Positions 16,609 to 26,663 of a stretch of 62,971 bases of DNA are shown one piece after another. Position 1 is the first letter of the stretch. Every line of letters starts with the position of its first letter. This DNA is from Halomonas sp. 54_146 (GTDB taxonomy: Bacteria > Pseudomonadota > Gammaproteobacteria > Pseudomonadales > Halomonadaceae): positions 1 through 62,971 of the forward strand of contig NZ_LGEN01000021.1 in the NCBI RefSeq assembly GCF_001507855.1, given 5' to 3'. Under the pieces are notes generated by a model. It did no database searches. It saw only the letters and a program-made list of their open reading frames with translations, and was not told the DNA's origin. Position numbers and translations under genes: made by a program.

Positions 16609-18453
16609 TCAGTCGAGCTTGCTTAAGTCCCGAACAGCCCCTTTGTCAGCAGACGTCGCCAACAGCGCATAGGCTTTCAGTGCTGGAGTGATTTTGCGGG
16701 GGCGCTGCTCGGCCGGCTTCCAGGCCTCTACCCCTTTGGCTTCCATCGCCTCGCGGCGGGCGGTAAGTTCAGCATCGGTGAGTTTGACATTGATCGAACG
16801 ATTGGGAATATCAATGCGGACAAGATCCCCCTGCTCGATCAACCCAATCGCGCCACCCGCGGCGGCTTCTGGGGAAACGTGGCCAATGGAAAGCCCAGAG
16901 GTGCCGCCCGAAAAACGCCCATCGGTGAGTAGCGCGCAGGCTTTACCTAACCCTTTGGATTTGAGATACGAGGTCGGGTAGAGCATTTCCTGCATACCGG
17001 GGCCGCCTTTGGGGCCTTCGTAGCGAATGACCACCACATCGCCTGCTTTGACTTTATCTGCCAGCACATCGGCCACCGCCTGATCTTGAGACTCCACCAC
17101 GTGGGCGGGGCCTTCAAAGACCAGAATCGAGTCGTCAACGCCTGCCGTTTTCACCACGCAGCCATCCAGCGCAATATTGCCGTACAGCACGGCCAAACCG
17201 CCTTCTTTCGAGAACGCGTGCTCAAGGTCGCGAATACAGCCGGTAGCACGGTCGCCGTCCAGGCTCGGCCAGCGGGCGCTTTGTGAAAACGCCACTTGGG
17301 TGGGTACGCCGCCCGGCCCGGCTTTGAAGAACTCAACCACCTCGGGGCTGGGTGAGCGCATGATATCCCACTCATCCAGCGCCTCTTTAAGGCTATCGCC
17401 ATACACGGTGGGCACCGAGGTATCCAGCACGCCAGCGCGATCAAGCTCTCCTAAAATCGCCATAATGCCACCGGCACGGTGAACATCTTCGATATGGTAT
17501 TTCTGGGTATTGGGCGCGACTTTACACAGCTGAGGCACTTCACGGGAGAGCCGGTCGATATCCGACATGGTGAAGTCCACCTCGGCTTCCTGAGCGGCCG
17601 CCAGGAAGTGCAAAATGGTGTTGGTGGAACCGCCCATGGCGATATCCAGGGTCATGGCGTTTTTGAACGCTGCCTTAGAAGCAATGGCGCGAGGCAGCAG
17701 GTGCGCTTCTTCGCCTTCGTAATAACGCTTGGCCAATTCAACAATCCGATGGCCGGCGGTTTCGAACAGGCGGCGGCGATCTGAATGCGTCGCTAGCACC
17801 GTGCCGTTACCCGGCAACGCCAAGCCCAGCGCTTCGGTTAAGCAGTTCATTGAGTTGGCGGTAAACATGCCTGAACAGCTGCCGCAGGTGGGGCAAGCGC
17901 TGCGCTCTACTTCGGCGAGGGTTTCATCGTCGACGCTGTCGTCGGCGGCCATCACCATGGCATCAACCAAATCCAGCCCGTGGTCAAGCAGCTTGGTTTT
18001 ACCTGCCTCCATGGGGCCGCCGGAAACAAAGATCACCGGGATATTAAGGCGCAGCGCGGCCATCAGCATCCCAGGGGTGATTTTGTCGCAGTTGGAAATA
18101 CACACCAGTGCATCGGCGCAGTGGGCGTTGCACATATACTCGACGCTGTCGGCGATTAAGTCGCGGCTGGGCAGCGAATAGAGCATGCCGTCGTGACCCA
18201 TGGCGATGCCATCATCCACCGCAATGGTGTTGAACTCTTTGGCCACACCGCCGGCTTTTTCAATCTCACGCGCCACCAATTGGCCCATATCTTTTAGGTG
18301 AACATGACCGGGCACAAACTGCGTGAAGGAGTTGGCTACCGCAATGATCGGCTTTTGAAAGTCGCCATCTTTCATACCAGTAGCGCGCCATAATGCGCGG
18401 GCACCGGCCATATTGCGGCCAGCGGTGGTGGTACGGGAGCGATATTCGGGCAT
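16609..18453 (-). CDS. ilvD: Dihydroxy-acid dehydratase, E. coli type
   Basis: 614 residues, the length of the E. coli IlvD. Cluster/active-site signatures: [11 protein letters not shown] and [17 protein letters not shown], plus [20 protein letters not shown] near the C-terminus. It dehydrates dihydroxy-isovalerate and dihydroxy-methylvalerate in valine/isoleucine synthesis. It lacks the PCN cysteine motif near residue 50 that is present in the second copy at 44.5 kb, consistent with a different iron-sulfur type. Downstream it shows the stop, array, hairpin order. Confidence 0.95.
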   Translation of the reverse strand: MPEYRSRTTTAGRNMAGARALWRATGMKDGDFQKPIIAVANSFTQFVPGHVHLKDMGQLVAREIEKAGGVAKEFNTIAVDDGIAMGHDGMLYSLPSRDLIADSVEYMCNAHCADALVCISNCDKITPGMLMAALRLNIPVIFVSGGPMEAGKTKLLDHGLDLVDAMVMAADDSVDDETLAEVERSACPTCGSCSGMFTANSMNCLTEALGLALPGNGTVLATHSDRRRLFETAGHRIVELAKRYYEGEEAHLLPRAIASKAAFKNAMTLDIAMGGSTNTILHFLAAAQEAEVDFTMSDIDRLSREVPQLCKVAPNTQKYHIEDVHRAGGIMAILGELDRAGVLDTSVPTVYGDSLKEALDEWDIMRSPSPEVVEFFKAGPGGVPTQVAFSQSARWPSLDGDRATGCIRDLEHAFSKEGGLAVLYGNIALDGCVVKTAGVDDSILVFEGPAHVVESQDQAVADVLADKVKAGDVVVIRYEGPKGGPGMQEMLYPTSYLKSKGLGKACALLTDGRFSGGTSGLSIGHVSPEAAAGGAIGLIEQGDLVRIDIPNRSINVKLTDAELTARREAMEAKGVEAWKPAEQRPRKITPALKAYALLATSADKGAVRDLSKLD

Positions 18454-18480
18454 GGTTGTCCTCTGCTTTCTAATGACTGA

Positions 18481-18534
18481 CTTGAAGAACTAGCTTGAAG
18501 AACTAGCTTAAAATACCTAGCTTGAAATAATTAG
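18481..18534. repeat. 13-14-bp tandem array, 4 copies, in the ilvD leader
   Basis: Units at 18481-18493, 18494-18506, 18507-18520 and 18521-18534. The first two are identical (cttgaagaactag); the others are diverged by a base insertion and substitutions. Confidence 0.8.
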
Positions 18535-18598
18535 CTTGGCCCTATTTTTTTAATAGTTTACAGCACGTAAAGCCGTGGCTAGGCTTACTATGAAACAT

Positions 18599-18638
18599 AT
18601 CAGTGAGTTGTGATAAGTATCAGTGGATTGTGATTGTG
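18599..18638. repeat. 20-bp tandem repeat, 2 copies
   Basis: Two 20-bp units, each starting atcagtg and containing ttgtga (18599-18618 and 18619-18638). Confidence 0.65.
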
Positions 18639-18662
18639 GCATGAGCAATGCGCAGAGACTAG

Positions 18663-18695
18663 ATGTAGAGACCAGAGGCATGTAGAGACCAGAGC
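18663..18695. repeat. 17-bp tandem repeat, 2 copies
   Basis: Units atgtagagaccagaggc (18663-18679) and atgtagagaccagagc (18680-18695), with a weaker partial unit just upstream. Confidence 0.65.
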
Positions 18696-18815
18696 TACCC
18701 AGCGACAACGTGACCAATTGTCGCTATATTTGCTATCGTAATCGCACCACGTTTGTACATCCGCTAGCATGTAGTACAGAACTCCGGCTAGTTAGGTTTA
18801 TTCGGAGTATCAAGT

Positions 18816-18829
18816 GGTGGTTAACCACC
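18816..18829. promoter_or_regulatory. 14-bp perfect palindrome upstream of the HiPIP gene
   Basis: ggtggttaaccacc is perfectly symmetric and lies about 45 bp before the HiPIP start codon, a position suited to an operator. No cognate regulator is evident in the window. Confidence 0.3.
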
Positions 18830-18874
18830 CGACAACCGTGACCAAACGTCAGACCGTGACGATAAGGAGCAATC

Positions 18875-19189
18875 ATGGCTAATAAGAGCCGTCGTGACTT
18901 CATGCGCAACAGCATGCTGGGCTTAGCTGCCCTTCCACTTGGCGCTGGCATTCTTTCCAAGACTGCCTTTGCTCAAGAGCTGCCGCGTCTTGACCCTTCC
19001 GCAAGTAACGCCCAAGCACTGAACTACGTAGAAGACGCTAGCGAAGCCAGCGATCATCCGGCGTACGCAGAAGGCGAAGTTTGTGATAACTGCATGTTCT
19101 GGGTTGCCGACAAAGAAGGCTGCCAGCTATTCCCAACAAACAGCGTCGAACCTAAGGGCTGGTGCCAATCTTGGACCGCCAAAGCGTAA
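18875..19189 (+). CDS. High-potential iron-sulfur protein (HiPIP), Tat-exported
   Basis: 104 residues. A twin-arginine signal (SRRDFM at 5-10, then a hydrophobic stretch and AFA cleavage site near 33) is followed by a short acidic mature protein of about 70 residues. It has four cysteines at 70, 73, 83 and 97 in the HiPIP pattern C-x2-C-x9-C-x13-C, with the aromatic MFW beside the second. HiPIPs hold one [4Fe-4S] cluster and act as periplasmic electron carriers. Folding around the cluster before export explains the Tat signal. GGAG precedes the ATG. It is monocistronic with its own terminator. Confidence 0.93.
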   Translation: MANKSRRDFMRNSMLGLAALPLGAGILSKTAFAQELPRLDPSASNAQALNYVEDASEASDHPAYAEGEVCDNCMFWVADKEGCQLFPTNSVEPKGWCQSWTAKA

Positions 19190-19238
19190 GCGCCTGACGT
19201 TATAAGCATCTAACGCTTGAAAGTAGTATGAGCACCTC

Positions 19239-19269
19239 TACCCCGCCCATTGTGCGGGGTAGTTGTTTT
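19239..19269 (+). terminator. Terminator of the HiPIP gene
   Basis: 8-bp stem (taccccgc/gcggggta) with a 7-nt loop, followed by gttgtttt. Transcription from the convergent spoVR also runs into it. Confidence 0.75.
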
Positions 19270-19303
19270 AAACGTAGCTGTTTTAAACGTAGTTGTTTTA
19301 GAC
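19259..19303 (-). repeat. 15-bp tandem array, 3 copies, including the terminator T-tract
   Basis: Units gtagttgttttaaac, gtagctgttttaaac and gtagttgttttagac at 19259-19273, 19274-19288 and 19289-19303. The first starts in the end of the HiPIP hairpin and includes its T-rich tail; the last ends in the spoVR stop codon (19303-19305). Confidence 0.85.
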
Positions 19304-20865
19304 TAGGAGCTGCTTTCGTCCTCCACCGGCCAGTGATAGCGCCGAGTTACCCGCCCCTCCTCAAGAGACACCAGGTGAACAGGGAACCCCCACAGCTGTT
19401 GAAGATGACGAATGACCGGGTACACGCTGCGGCCTAACGGACGGCGGCTGTCTTGCACGTGGTGAAGCGTCAATGAACGATCACCGCGAATGGCCGCCTC
19501 GACCACCTGAATATTGGGTTCGCGGATGGACAGCGCATATTGGGTCGCAAGCGCCTCACGCACCTGGCGATAGCCCTGCTCGTTATGGATCGCCGCCACT
19601 TCAAGGGTGTCCACCTGATCGTCATCCACCACTAAAAACAGCTTGTGATCACGCATTACCTTCGGCGATAAAAACTGCTGAATAAACGATTCATCCTTGA
19701 AGTTGCGCATGGCAAACTCCAGCGTCTCCCGCCACGGCGTGCCTGCAATATCGGGAAACCACTCACGGTCCTCATCGGTGGGTGCCTCACAGATACGCTT
19801 AATATCCATAAAGATCGCGAAGCCAAGCGCATAAGGATTAATACCACTGTAGTGGGGGCTATCAAAGGCGGGTTGGTTAATCACCGCCGCGTGAGACTGC
19901 AAAAACTCTAGCATCAGGCCTTCATCAACATGACCATCGTCGTAAAGGCGGTTCATTAGCGTGTAGTGCCAAAAGCACGCCCAGCCCTCATTCATTACCT
20001 GGGTTTGTCGCTGTGGGTAAAAGTACTGCGCCAGCTTGCGCACAATGCGGACAATTTCACGCTGCCAAGGCGCCAGCAGCGGCGCATTTTTTTCAATGAA
20101 GTAAAGCAGATTCTCCTGGGGCTCAGAGGGATAAAGGCCGCCGCTGTGTAAGCCTAACGGGTCATCATCGCTATGCAGGCTGCCGGGCAAAACCGAAAGC
20201 CCGGCTGGCGATTCAGGAATGGTACGCCACAGCATATTCACCTGGGTTTGCAGGTAGGCTTCCCGCTCCTCCTGGCGCTTTGCTTCCTCTTCGGCAGAAA
20301 TAGGCGAGGGGCGTTTATAGCGATCAACGCCGTAGTTTTGCAGCGCATGGCAGGCATCCAACAGCTGTTCAACGGCCTGCACGCCATGGCGCTCTTCGCA
20401 CTGGGCAATATATTTACGGGCAAACACCAAGTAATCGACAATAGAAGCCGCGTCGGTCCAGGTGCGAAACAGATAGTTGCCCTTAAAGAAAGAATTGTGG
20501 CCGTAGCAGGCGTGAGCCATCACCAACACCTGCATCATCAGCGTGTTTTCCTCCATCAGGTAGGCAATGCAAGGGTCAGAGTTGATCACCAGCTCATAGG
20601 CCAAGCCCATTTGGCCACGCTTGTAAGCCCCTTCAACGGCTAAAAACTGCTTACCAAACGACCAGTGATGGTAACCCACCGGCATTCCCACACTGGCATA
20701 GGCGTCCATCATCTGTTCGGTCGTGATGACCTCTATTTGGTTAGGATAGGTATCCAGCCGGTACTCATCAGCGAGCCTGACCAGTTCCGCATCAAAGCGC
20801 TCCAGCAGGCTGAAGTTCCAGTCAGAGCCAGTGGCAATCGGCTTACGCTTGCGGGTTGCACTCAT
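19303..20865 (-). CDS. ycgB: SpoVR family protein (YcgB)
   Basis: 520 residues, full length for the SpoVR/YcgB family. Characteristic segments: WNFSLLERFDAELVRLADEY near the N-terminus, the conserved MPVGYHHWSFGKQF, HACYGHNSFFKGNY, and NEGWACFWHYTLMNRLYD (quoted in parts). The molecular activity is unknown. In E. coli it belongs to the RpoS regulon with yeaG and yeaH. It is the third gene of the prkA-yeaH-spoVR unit here, separated from yeaH by 24 bp, which suggests a shared stress-response role. Confidence 0.93.
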   Translation of the reverse strand: MSATRKRKPIATGSDWNFSLLERFDAELVRLADEYRLDTYPNQIEVITTEQMMDAYASVGMPVGYHHWSFGKQFLAVEGAYKRGQMGLAYELVINSDPCIAYLMEENTLMMQVLVMAHACYGHNSFFKGNYLFRTWTDAASIVDYLVFARKYIAQCEERHGVQAVEQLLDACHALQNYGVDRYKRPSPISAEEEAKRQEEREAYLQTQVNMLWRTIPESPAGLSVLPGSLHSDDDPLGLHSGGLYPSEPQENLLYFIEKNAPLLAPWQREIVRIVRKLAQYFYPQRQTQVMNEGWACFWHYTLMNRLYDDGHVDEGLMLEFLQSHAAVINQPAFDSPHYSGINPYALGFAIFMDIKRICEAPTDEDREWFPDIAGTPWRETLEFAMRNFKDESFIQQFLSPKVMRDHKLFLVVDDDQVDTLEVAAIHNEQGYRQVREALATQYALSIREPNIQVVEAAIRGDRSLTLHHVQDSRRPLGRSVYPVIRHLQQLWGFPVHLVSLEEGRVTRRYHWPVEDESSS

Positions 20866-20889
20866 AGCCTACTCCTCAACAAGCGGTCA

Positions 20890-22176
20890 TCACGATTGGC
20901 TTAAGCGGCGCTTAAACAGTTCGCGAAAGACCGGATAAATATCACCCGCCTCAACAATTTGCCGCATGGCAAAGCGCTCGGGAAACTCTTTCACCACACT
21001 CTCGTACTCATGCCACAGCGATTGGTGATCGTGGGGCGTAATCTCGACATAAGCGTAATACTGCAGCTGTGGCATCAGCTGCTTGACCAGCAAATCGCGG
21101 CAAATATTGGAGTCATCATCCCAGTTGTCGCCATCGGACGCCTGAGCCACATAAAGATTCCACTGACCTACGGGGTAGCGCTTTTCGATGATTTTATTCA
21201 CCAGGTTCAGCGCACTGGAAACAATCGTGCCACCGGTTTCGCGGGAGTAGAAAAACTCCTCTTCGTTTACCTCTCTAGCGGCCGTATGGTGGCGCACAAA
21301 TACCAGCTCGACCTTCTCGTAGTGCTTTTCCAAAAACAGATACAGCAAAAGAAAGAAGCGCTTAGCGATATCTTTATGGTTTTGCGTCATCGAACCAGAA
21401 ACATCCATGACACAAAACATCACCGCTTGGTTAGAGGGCTGTGGCTGGGCGCTTAACTGGTGATAGCGCAAGTCATAGGTATCAATGAAAGGCACACCCG
21501 CTATGCGCTTCTCCAAGCGCTCAATTTCCGCTTTAAGCTCGGTAATACGGGTGGGGTTGCGCAACACCGGGTCTTTACGTTCTTCGGCCTCAAGTGCCTC
21601 TATGGCCTCTTTTAGCGCCCGCTTGATAGGTGCGCGCATGGCGATACGCCTTGCGTACGCTTCACGCATGGAACGGGTAATGCTGATTCGTGAAGGGACG
21701 CCATCGCGGGAAAGCCCCGCCCGCACCATCTTGACCTCTTCCAACGACTTCAACGGCTTGCGCTGCAAATGAGGCAGCTCCAAACCATCAAACACAAACT
21801 CAAGAAACTCCTCACGGCTAAGCGTAAAGGCGAACTCATCGATGCCTTCACCCTGGTTGGAAGCACCGCCTTCCCCGGCACCACTTCCGCCCCCCTGACC
21901 GCTGGGGCGGCGGATTTTATCGCCCGTAACATATTCCTTGTTGCCAGGAGCAACAATGCTGCGCGCCCCGCCGGGGCCGTGTTGAAACACCGGCTCAGAG
22001 ATATCTTTGGCGGGAATGGAGATTTTCTCGCCGCGTTCCATATCGGTAATGGAGCGGCGATTAACAGCCTCTTCAACCGAGCGCTTAATGTGTTTGCGAT
22101 AGCGCTCCAAAAAGCGCTGTCGGTTCACCGCGCTTTTATGTTTTGCGTTGGGCCTGCGGTCAATAAAGTAGGTCAT
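20890..22176 (-). CDS. yeaH: YeaH/UPF0229 family protein with a VWA-like domain
   Basis: 428 residues. A basic N-terminus ([20 protein letters not shown]) is followed by a Gly/Ser-rich linker at about 93-110 and a C-terminal von-Willebrand-A-like domain with the metal-adhesion motif DVSGS at about 258-262. UPF0229 proteins travel with PrkA kinases and SpoVR and are thought to work with the kinase, but the function is not established. It starts 14 bp after the prkA stop. Confidence 0.92.
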   Translation of the reverse strand: MTYFIDRRPNAKHKSAVNRQRFLERYRKHIKRSVEEAVNRRSITDMERGEKISIPAKDISEPVFQHGPGGARSIVAPGNKEYVTGDKIRRPSGQGGGSGAGEGGASNQGEGIDEFAFTLSREEFLEFVFDGLELPHLQRKPLKSLEEVKMVRAGLSRDGVPSRISITRSMREAYARRIAMRAPIKRALKEAIEALEAEERKDPVLRNPTRITELKAEIERLEKRIAGVPFIDTYDLRYHQLSAQPQPSNQAVMFCVMDVSGSMTQNHKDIAKRFFLLLYLFLEKHYEKVELVFVRHHTAAREVNEEEFFYSRETGGTIVSSALNLVNKIIEKRYPVGQWNLYVAQASDGDNWDDDSNICRDLLVKQLMPQLQYYAYVEITPHDHQSLWHEYESVVKEFPERFAMRQIVEAGDIYPVFRELFKRRLSQS

Positions 22177-22190
22177 ACGACCTCCACTTT

Positions 22191-24113
22191 TTACTGGGAC
22201 TTACGCACGCGCAAATACCACTCCGAAAGTAGCCGCACCTGTTTTTCGGTGTAGCCACGTTCGACCATCCGCGCCACAAAATCTTCGTGCTTTTTCTGAT
22301 CCGACCGCGAGGCCTTGGCATTGAATGAAATCACCGGCAGCAGCTCTTCGGTGTTGGCAAACATTTTGTGTTCGATCACGCCTTTAAGCTTTTCATAAGA
22401 CTGCCAGCTCGGGTTCATGCCGTTGTTTTGCGCCCGCGCCCGCAGCACAAAGTTGACCACCTCGTGACGGAAGTCTTTGGGGTTTGAAATGCCCGCCGGT
22501 TTCTCGATTTTCTCTAGCTCTTCGTTCAGCGATTGACGGTTTAACAGTTCGCCGGTTTCGTGGTCACGGTATTCCTGATCCTGAATCCAGAAATCAGCGT
22601 AAGTGACATAGCGGTCAAAGATGTTTTGGCCATATTCGCTGTAGGATTCGAGGTACGCGGTTTGGATCTCTTTACCAATGAAATCCACGTAGCGCGGTGC
22701 CATAAACTCTTTAATAAAGCCCAAGTAGCGCTCGAATACTTCTGACGGCAGCTGTTCGCGTTCCAACGCTTGTTCAAGCACATAAAGCAGATGCACCGGG
22801 TTGGCGGCCACTTCGGTGCTGTCAAAGTTGAACACTTTGGAGAGGATCTTGAAGGCAAAACGGGTAGATAAGCCTTGCATGCCTTCGTCAACGCCCGCCG
22901 CATCGCGATACTCCTGAATCGACTTGGCGCGGGGGTCGGTGTCTTTCAGGTTTTCGCCGTCGTAAACACGCATTTTCGAGTAGATGTTGGAATTTTCGGG
23001 CGCTTTTAGCCGTGAAAGCACCGAGAACTGCGCCAGCATACGCAGCGTATCTGGCGCGCAAGGCGCGGCATTGAGCGAGGAGTCCTCAAGCAGTTTTTGA
23101 TAGATTTTGATCTCCTCTGACACCCGCAGGCAGTAAGGCACCTTGACGATATAGACCCGATCAAGGAACGCTTCGTTATTGCGATTGTTACGAAACGCCT
23201 GCCACTCCGACTCGTTGGAGTGAGCTAGAATCACGCCATCGAAGGGAATCGCCCCCATGCCTTCGGTGGGGTTGTAGTTGCCCTCCTGGGTCGCGGTAAG
23301 CAATGGATGCAGCACCTTAATGGGCGCTTTAAACATCTCCACAAATTCCATCAGCCCTTGGTTAGCACGGCACAAACCACCGGAGAAGCTGTAGGCATCC
23401 GGGTCGTCCTGGGAGTAGAGCTCTAACTGGCGAATATCGACCTTACCGACCAGTGACGAGATATCCTGGTTGTTTTCATCGCCCGGTTCGGTTTTAGAAA
23501 TAGCGATTTGATTGAGCCGCGAAGGGTAAAGCCGCACCACACGGAACTGGGAAATATCGCCACCGTACTCTTTCAGCCGTTTTGCTGCCCAGGGCGACAT
23601 CACGCTGCGCAAATAACGCTGGGGAATGCCGTACTCTTTCTCTAATAACTCACCGTCTTCTTCGGGCGAGAACAGGCCAAGCGGCGACTCGTAAACCGGC
23701 GAGCCTTTAATGGCATAAAACGGAATACGCTCCATTAGTAATTTAAGACGCTCGGCGAGCGACGATTTGCCGCCGCCAACAGGCCCCAGCAAATAAAGGA
23801 TCTGTTTGCGTTCTTCAAGCCCTTGAGCTGCATGGCGGAAGTAAGATACGATTTGCTCAATCGCTTCTTCCATACCGTGAAATTCCGCAAAGGCAGGGTA
23901 GCGGCGAATCACCTTATTAGAAAAAATACGCGATAGACGAGCGTCTTTTGCCGTATCTACTACTTCAGGCTCGCCAATAGCTTCTAACATGCGCTCAGCA
24001 GCACTGGCATAAACCTTTGGCTCACGGCGGCAGAGCGCCAAATACTCCTCCAAACTTATATCTTCTTGCTGAACGCGGGAAAAACGGTCTTGAACGTGAT
24101 CAAAGATGCTCAT
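22191..24113 (-). CDS. prkA: PrkA-family serine protein kinase (YeaG)
   Basis: 640 residues, full length. An AAA-type ATPase core with Walker [10 protein letters not shown] at about 110-118 is followed by the PrkA kinase C-terminal domain. The N-terminus [20 protein letters not shown] matches the family. GGAGAG lies just before the ATG. In enterobacteria YeaG is induced by stationary phase and nitrogen starvation. It is the first gene of the prkA-yeaH-spoVR unit; 298 bp upstream separate it from fadH and include the fadH terminator. Confidence 0.95.
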   Translation of the reverse strand: MSIFDHVQDRFSRVQQEDISLEEYLALCRREPKVYASAAERMLEAIGEPEVVDTAKDARLSRIFSNKVIRRYPAFAEFHGMEEAIEQIVSYFRHAAQGLEERKQILYLLGPVGGGKSSLAERLKLLMERIPFYAIKGSPVYESPLGLFSPEEDGELLEKEYGIPQRYLRSVMSPWAAKRLKEYGGDISQFRVVRLYPSRLNQIAISKTEPGDENNQDISSLVGKVDIRQLELYSQDDPDAYSFSGGLCRANQGLMEFVEMFKAPIKVLHPLLTATQEGNYNPTEGMGAIPFDGVILAHSNESEWQAFRNNRNNEAFLDRVYIVKVPYCLRVSEEIKIYQKLLEDSSLNAAPCAPDTLRMLAQFSVLSRLKAPENSNIYSKMRVYDGENLKDTDPRAKSIQEYRDAAGVDEGMQGLSTRFAFKILSKVFNFDSTEVAANPVHLLYVLEQALEREQLPSEVFERYLGFIKEFMAPRYVDFIGKEIQTAYLESYSEYGQNIFDRYVTYADFWIQDQEYRDHETGELLNRQSLNEELEKIEKPAGISNPKDFRHEVVNFVLRARAQNNGMNPSWQSYEKLKGVIEHKMFANTEELLPVISFNAKASRSDQKKHEDFVARMVERGYTEKQVRLLSEWYLRVRKSQ

Positions 24114-24297
24114 GGAACTCTCCTGTGGCCCATCCCCAGGCAGTCACCGTAAAGCCAAGTGTTTCGCAACGGTGTGCCAAACGAGGTGTCGCTTTTTTAG
24201 CGTAGTCAGCATTAGCAAATAGTGATGACTAAAACCTTCAACGCAGCAGCGATATGGATAAGAGATGTATTCAAGCGAATAGTTGCGTTGAATAAAG

Positions 24298-24343
24298 CAA
24301 CGGTAGCGCCGCGAGCGCTTGGGTGCTCGCGGCGCTACCGTTG
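24298..24343 (-). terminator. Very stable 19-bp hairpin downstream of fadH
   Basis: A perfect 19-bp stem (24298-24316 with 24325-24343) around an 8-nt loop; the core arms are ggtagcgccgcgagc and gctcgcggcgctacc. On the minus strand it is followed by GCTTTATT. It lies between the fadH stop and the prkA start and is the likely fadH terminator. The length and GC content are well above the other terminators in the window. Confidence 0.75.
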
Positions 24344-24357
24344 AAAACCAAAAGACA

Positions 24358-24413
24358 AGAAGGCTAAGCTCAGAAGGCTAAGCTCAGAAGACCAGGCTCA
24401 GAAGACCAGGCTC
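24358..24413 (-). repeat. 14-bp tandem array, 4 copies, abutting the fadH stop
   Basis: Units at 24358-24371 and 24372-24385 are identical (agaaggctaagctc); units at 24386-24399 and 24400-24413 are identical to each other (agaagaccaggctc). The last overlaps the fadH stop codon (24412-24414). This two-plus-two pattern indicates successive duplications. Confidence 0.9.
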
Positions 24414-26433
24414 AGAGCGCAGCGGCTAAGCGGGTGCCCTGTTCAATCGCTCGCTTGGCGTCCAGCTCACTGGCTTCATCCGCGCCGCCAATAATATGCA
24501 CCGCCTTCCCTGCGCGCTCCAGTGGCGCAAGCAAGTCACGCACTGACTCCTGTCCTGCGCAGACCACTACGCTATCTACGGCAAGCAACTGGTCAACGCC
24601 CTCGCGGCGAATATGCAGGCCTTCATCGTCGATTTTCAGGTATTCACAGCCAGTGAGCGTGGTGACCCCGCGCGCTTTAAGCGATGCCCGGTGCACCCAG
24701 CCGGTGGTTTTCCCCAAGTACTTGCCGGGTTTGGAGGTTTTGCGCTGCAGCATGACAATCTCACGAGGAACCACGGGCGGCGTCGGTGTTTTTAAACCGC
24801 CCCGCTCGCCTACGGCTAAATCAACGCCCCACTCATCGCACCATTTTGCAATATCCAGCCCTGGATGACCTTGGTGCGCCAGCAGTTCGGACACATCAAA
24901 CCCAATACCGCCCGCGCCGATGACCGCTACTTTTCGCCCAACGCGGTCAGGGGATTCGATCGCTTCGGCATAGCTCAGCACCTTGCCGTGGTCGTGACCA
25001 GGAAGGTCGAGTTCACGGGGCTGAACGCCGGTGGCCATCACCACCTCATCGAAGTCGGCGAGGGTTTCTGCCGTTGCCGTGGTATTTAAGCGTACCTCTA
25101 CTGCATATTTCTCCAGCATCACCCGGTAGTAGCGCAAGGTTTCATTAAACTCCTCTTTGCCGGGAATCTTACGCGCATAGTTAAACTGCCCGCCCAGTTC
25201 ACTGCGCTGTTCGAACAGCACCACGCTGTGTCCGCGGCTAGCGGCGGTCACAGCGGTTGCCAGCCCTGCCGGCCCACCGCCTACCACGGCAACGCGTTTA
25301 GGGGTTTGCGCGGGTTCTATCACCAGCTCGGTTTCATGACAGGCACGGGGGTTAACTAAGCATGAGGTCAGCTTGCCGGCAAAGGTGTGATCCAGGCAGG
25401 CCTGGTTACAGGCGATACAGGTATTGATCTCTTCCGCCAGACCCTGTTCGGCTTTGCGTACCCAGGCAGGATCGGCCAGAAAAGGCCGCGCCATGGAGAC
25501 CATATCCGCATGGCCCGCCGCCAGTACGCGCTCGGCGACCTCAGGCATATTGATCCGGTTGGTGGTAATCAGCGGGATCGACAGCGCCGATTTGATCCGC
25601 CGGGTCACCTCGGTAAAGGCGGCGCGGGGCACGCTGGTCACAATGGTGGGTACCCGCGCTTCGTGCCAGCCGATACCGGTATTGATCACATTCGCCCCAG
25701 CGGCTTCGATCGCCTGGCCAAGGGTGACGACTTCTTCCCAGGTGCTGCCCTCCTCCACCAGATCAATCATCGAGAGGCGGAAGATAATCACAAAACGTTC
25801 ACCTACCGATTCGCGGACACGGCGCACAATCTCCACCGCTAAGCGCATACGGTTTTCAAACGCCCCGCCCCACTCGTCATCACGCTGATTGGTACGCTGG
25901 CAAATAAACTGATTAATCAGGTAGCCTTCTGACCCCATGATCTCAACGCCATCGTAACCCGCTTGCTGCGCCAAGCTTGCGCAGCGCACGTAGTCGGCAA
26001 TTTGTTGCTCAACCTCATCGCTAGCGAGTGCCCGAGGCATAAAAGGGTTGATGGGTGCCTGAATAGCCGAAGGCGCTACCAGATCCGGTGAATAGGCGTA
26101 GCGCCCGGCGTGCAGTATCTGCATGCACAGATGGCCACCCTCTGCATGCACCGCGTTAACCACCTGACGATGCTCAGGCAGTTGCGCTTCATCAACCAGC
26201 GCATGAGCGCCCTGAAATACCGCGCCTTCTGCATTGGGGGCAATACCGCCGGTAACGATCAGGCTAACCCCCTCCCGCGCCCGCTCGGCATAAAATGCCG
26301 CTAAACGCTCAAAGCCGTTAGGCGCTTCTTCGAGGTTGGTGTGCATTGAGCCCATCAATACCCGGTTGGGCAGCGTTAAATGGCCAATGGTCAACGGTCG
26401 GAAAAGGTGGGGATAGGCGGGTTCACGGGTCAT
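24412..26433 (-). CDS. fadH: NADPH-dependent 2,4-dienoyl-CoA reductase
   Basis: About 673 residues with the three-part FadH layout. An old-yellow-enzyme TIM barrel (N-terminal half, with VEIMGSEGYLINQF and NQRDDEWGG) is followed by a [4Fe-4S] cysteine cluster (CIACNQACLDH and a later Cys) and a C-terminal FAD/NADP Rossmann region (VAVVGGGPAGLATA, VAVIGAGGIGFDVS). It removes double bonds at even positions during unsaturated fatty-acid beta-oxidation. ATG 26433 has AAGGAG seven bases upstream. Confidence 0.93.
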   Translation of the reverse strand: MTREPAYPHLFRPLTIGHLTLPNRVLMGSMHTNLEEAPNGFERLAAFYAERAREGVSLIVTGGIAPNAEGAVFQGAHALVDEAQLPEHRQVVNAVHAEGGHLCMQILHAGRYAYSPDLVAPSAIQAPINPFMPRALASDEVEQQIADYVRCASLAQQAGYDGVEIMGSEGYLINQFICQRTNQRDDEWGGAFENRMRLAVEIVRRVRESVGERFVIIFRLSMIDLVEEGSTWEEVVTLGQAIEAAGANVINTGIGWHEARVPTIVTSVPRAAFTEVTRRIKSALSIPLITTNRINMPEVAERVLAAGHADMVSMARPFLADPAWVRKAEQGLAEEINTCIACNQACLDHTFAGKLTSCLVNPRACHETELVIEPAQTPKRVAVVGGGPAGLATAVTAASRGHSVVLFEQRSELGGQFNYARKIPGKEEFNETLRYYRVMLEKYAVEVRLNTTATAETLADFDEVVMATGVQPRELDLPGHDHGKVLSYAEAIESPDRVGRKVAVIGAGGIGFDVSELLAHQGHPGLDIAKWCDEWGVDLAVGERGGLKTPTPPVVPREIVMLQRKTSKPGKYLGKTTGWVHRASLKARGVTTLTGCEYLKIDDEGLHIRREGVDQLLAVDSVVVCAGQESVRDLLAPLERAGKAVHIIGGADEASELDAKRAIEQGTRLAAAL

Positions 26434-26535
26434 CACGGTACTCCTTGATATTACTTGATATTATTAGTGGCACTGCTGAAACGTTTTCAAACAAGCGTAT
26501 GACATCCTGAGCATCACGTATAGCCCCCGATGCTT

Positions 26536-26595
26536 GGTCTTTCAATGCCCAGTCTTTCAATACCTAGCCTTTCAATGCTTAGCCTTTCAATACTT
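26536..26595. repeat. 15-bp tandem array, 4 copies, between fadH and the EamA gene
   Basis: Units of the form ag[tc]ctttcaat[ag]c[ct]t at 26536-26550, 26551-26565, 26566-26580 and 26581-26595. The array lies in the 5'-5' gap between divergent genes. A shorter two-copy repeat of cttgatatta lies nearby (about 26444-26463) in the fadH leader. Confidence 0.85.
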
Positions 26596-26663
26596 GCGCC
26601 AACCGCTTGCCCAGAGCACCAATCCGCGGCACATTACCCGGCTAACGATAAGGAACCGTTGCT

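Larger units (their letters stand above)
18454..18874. other. Divergent intergenic region between ilvD and the HiPIP gene
   Basis: 421 bp with no gene seen. It holds three separate short tandem arrays (18481-18534, 18599-18638, 18663-18695), a T-rich stretch after the first, a small hairpin (actccg 18781-18786 with cggagt 18803-18808) and a 14-bp palindrome at 18816-18829. Promoters for both flanking genes must lie here. Confidence 0.6.
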
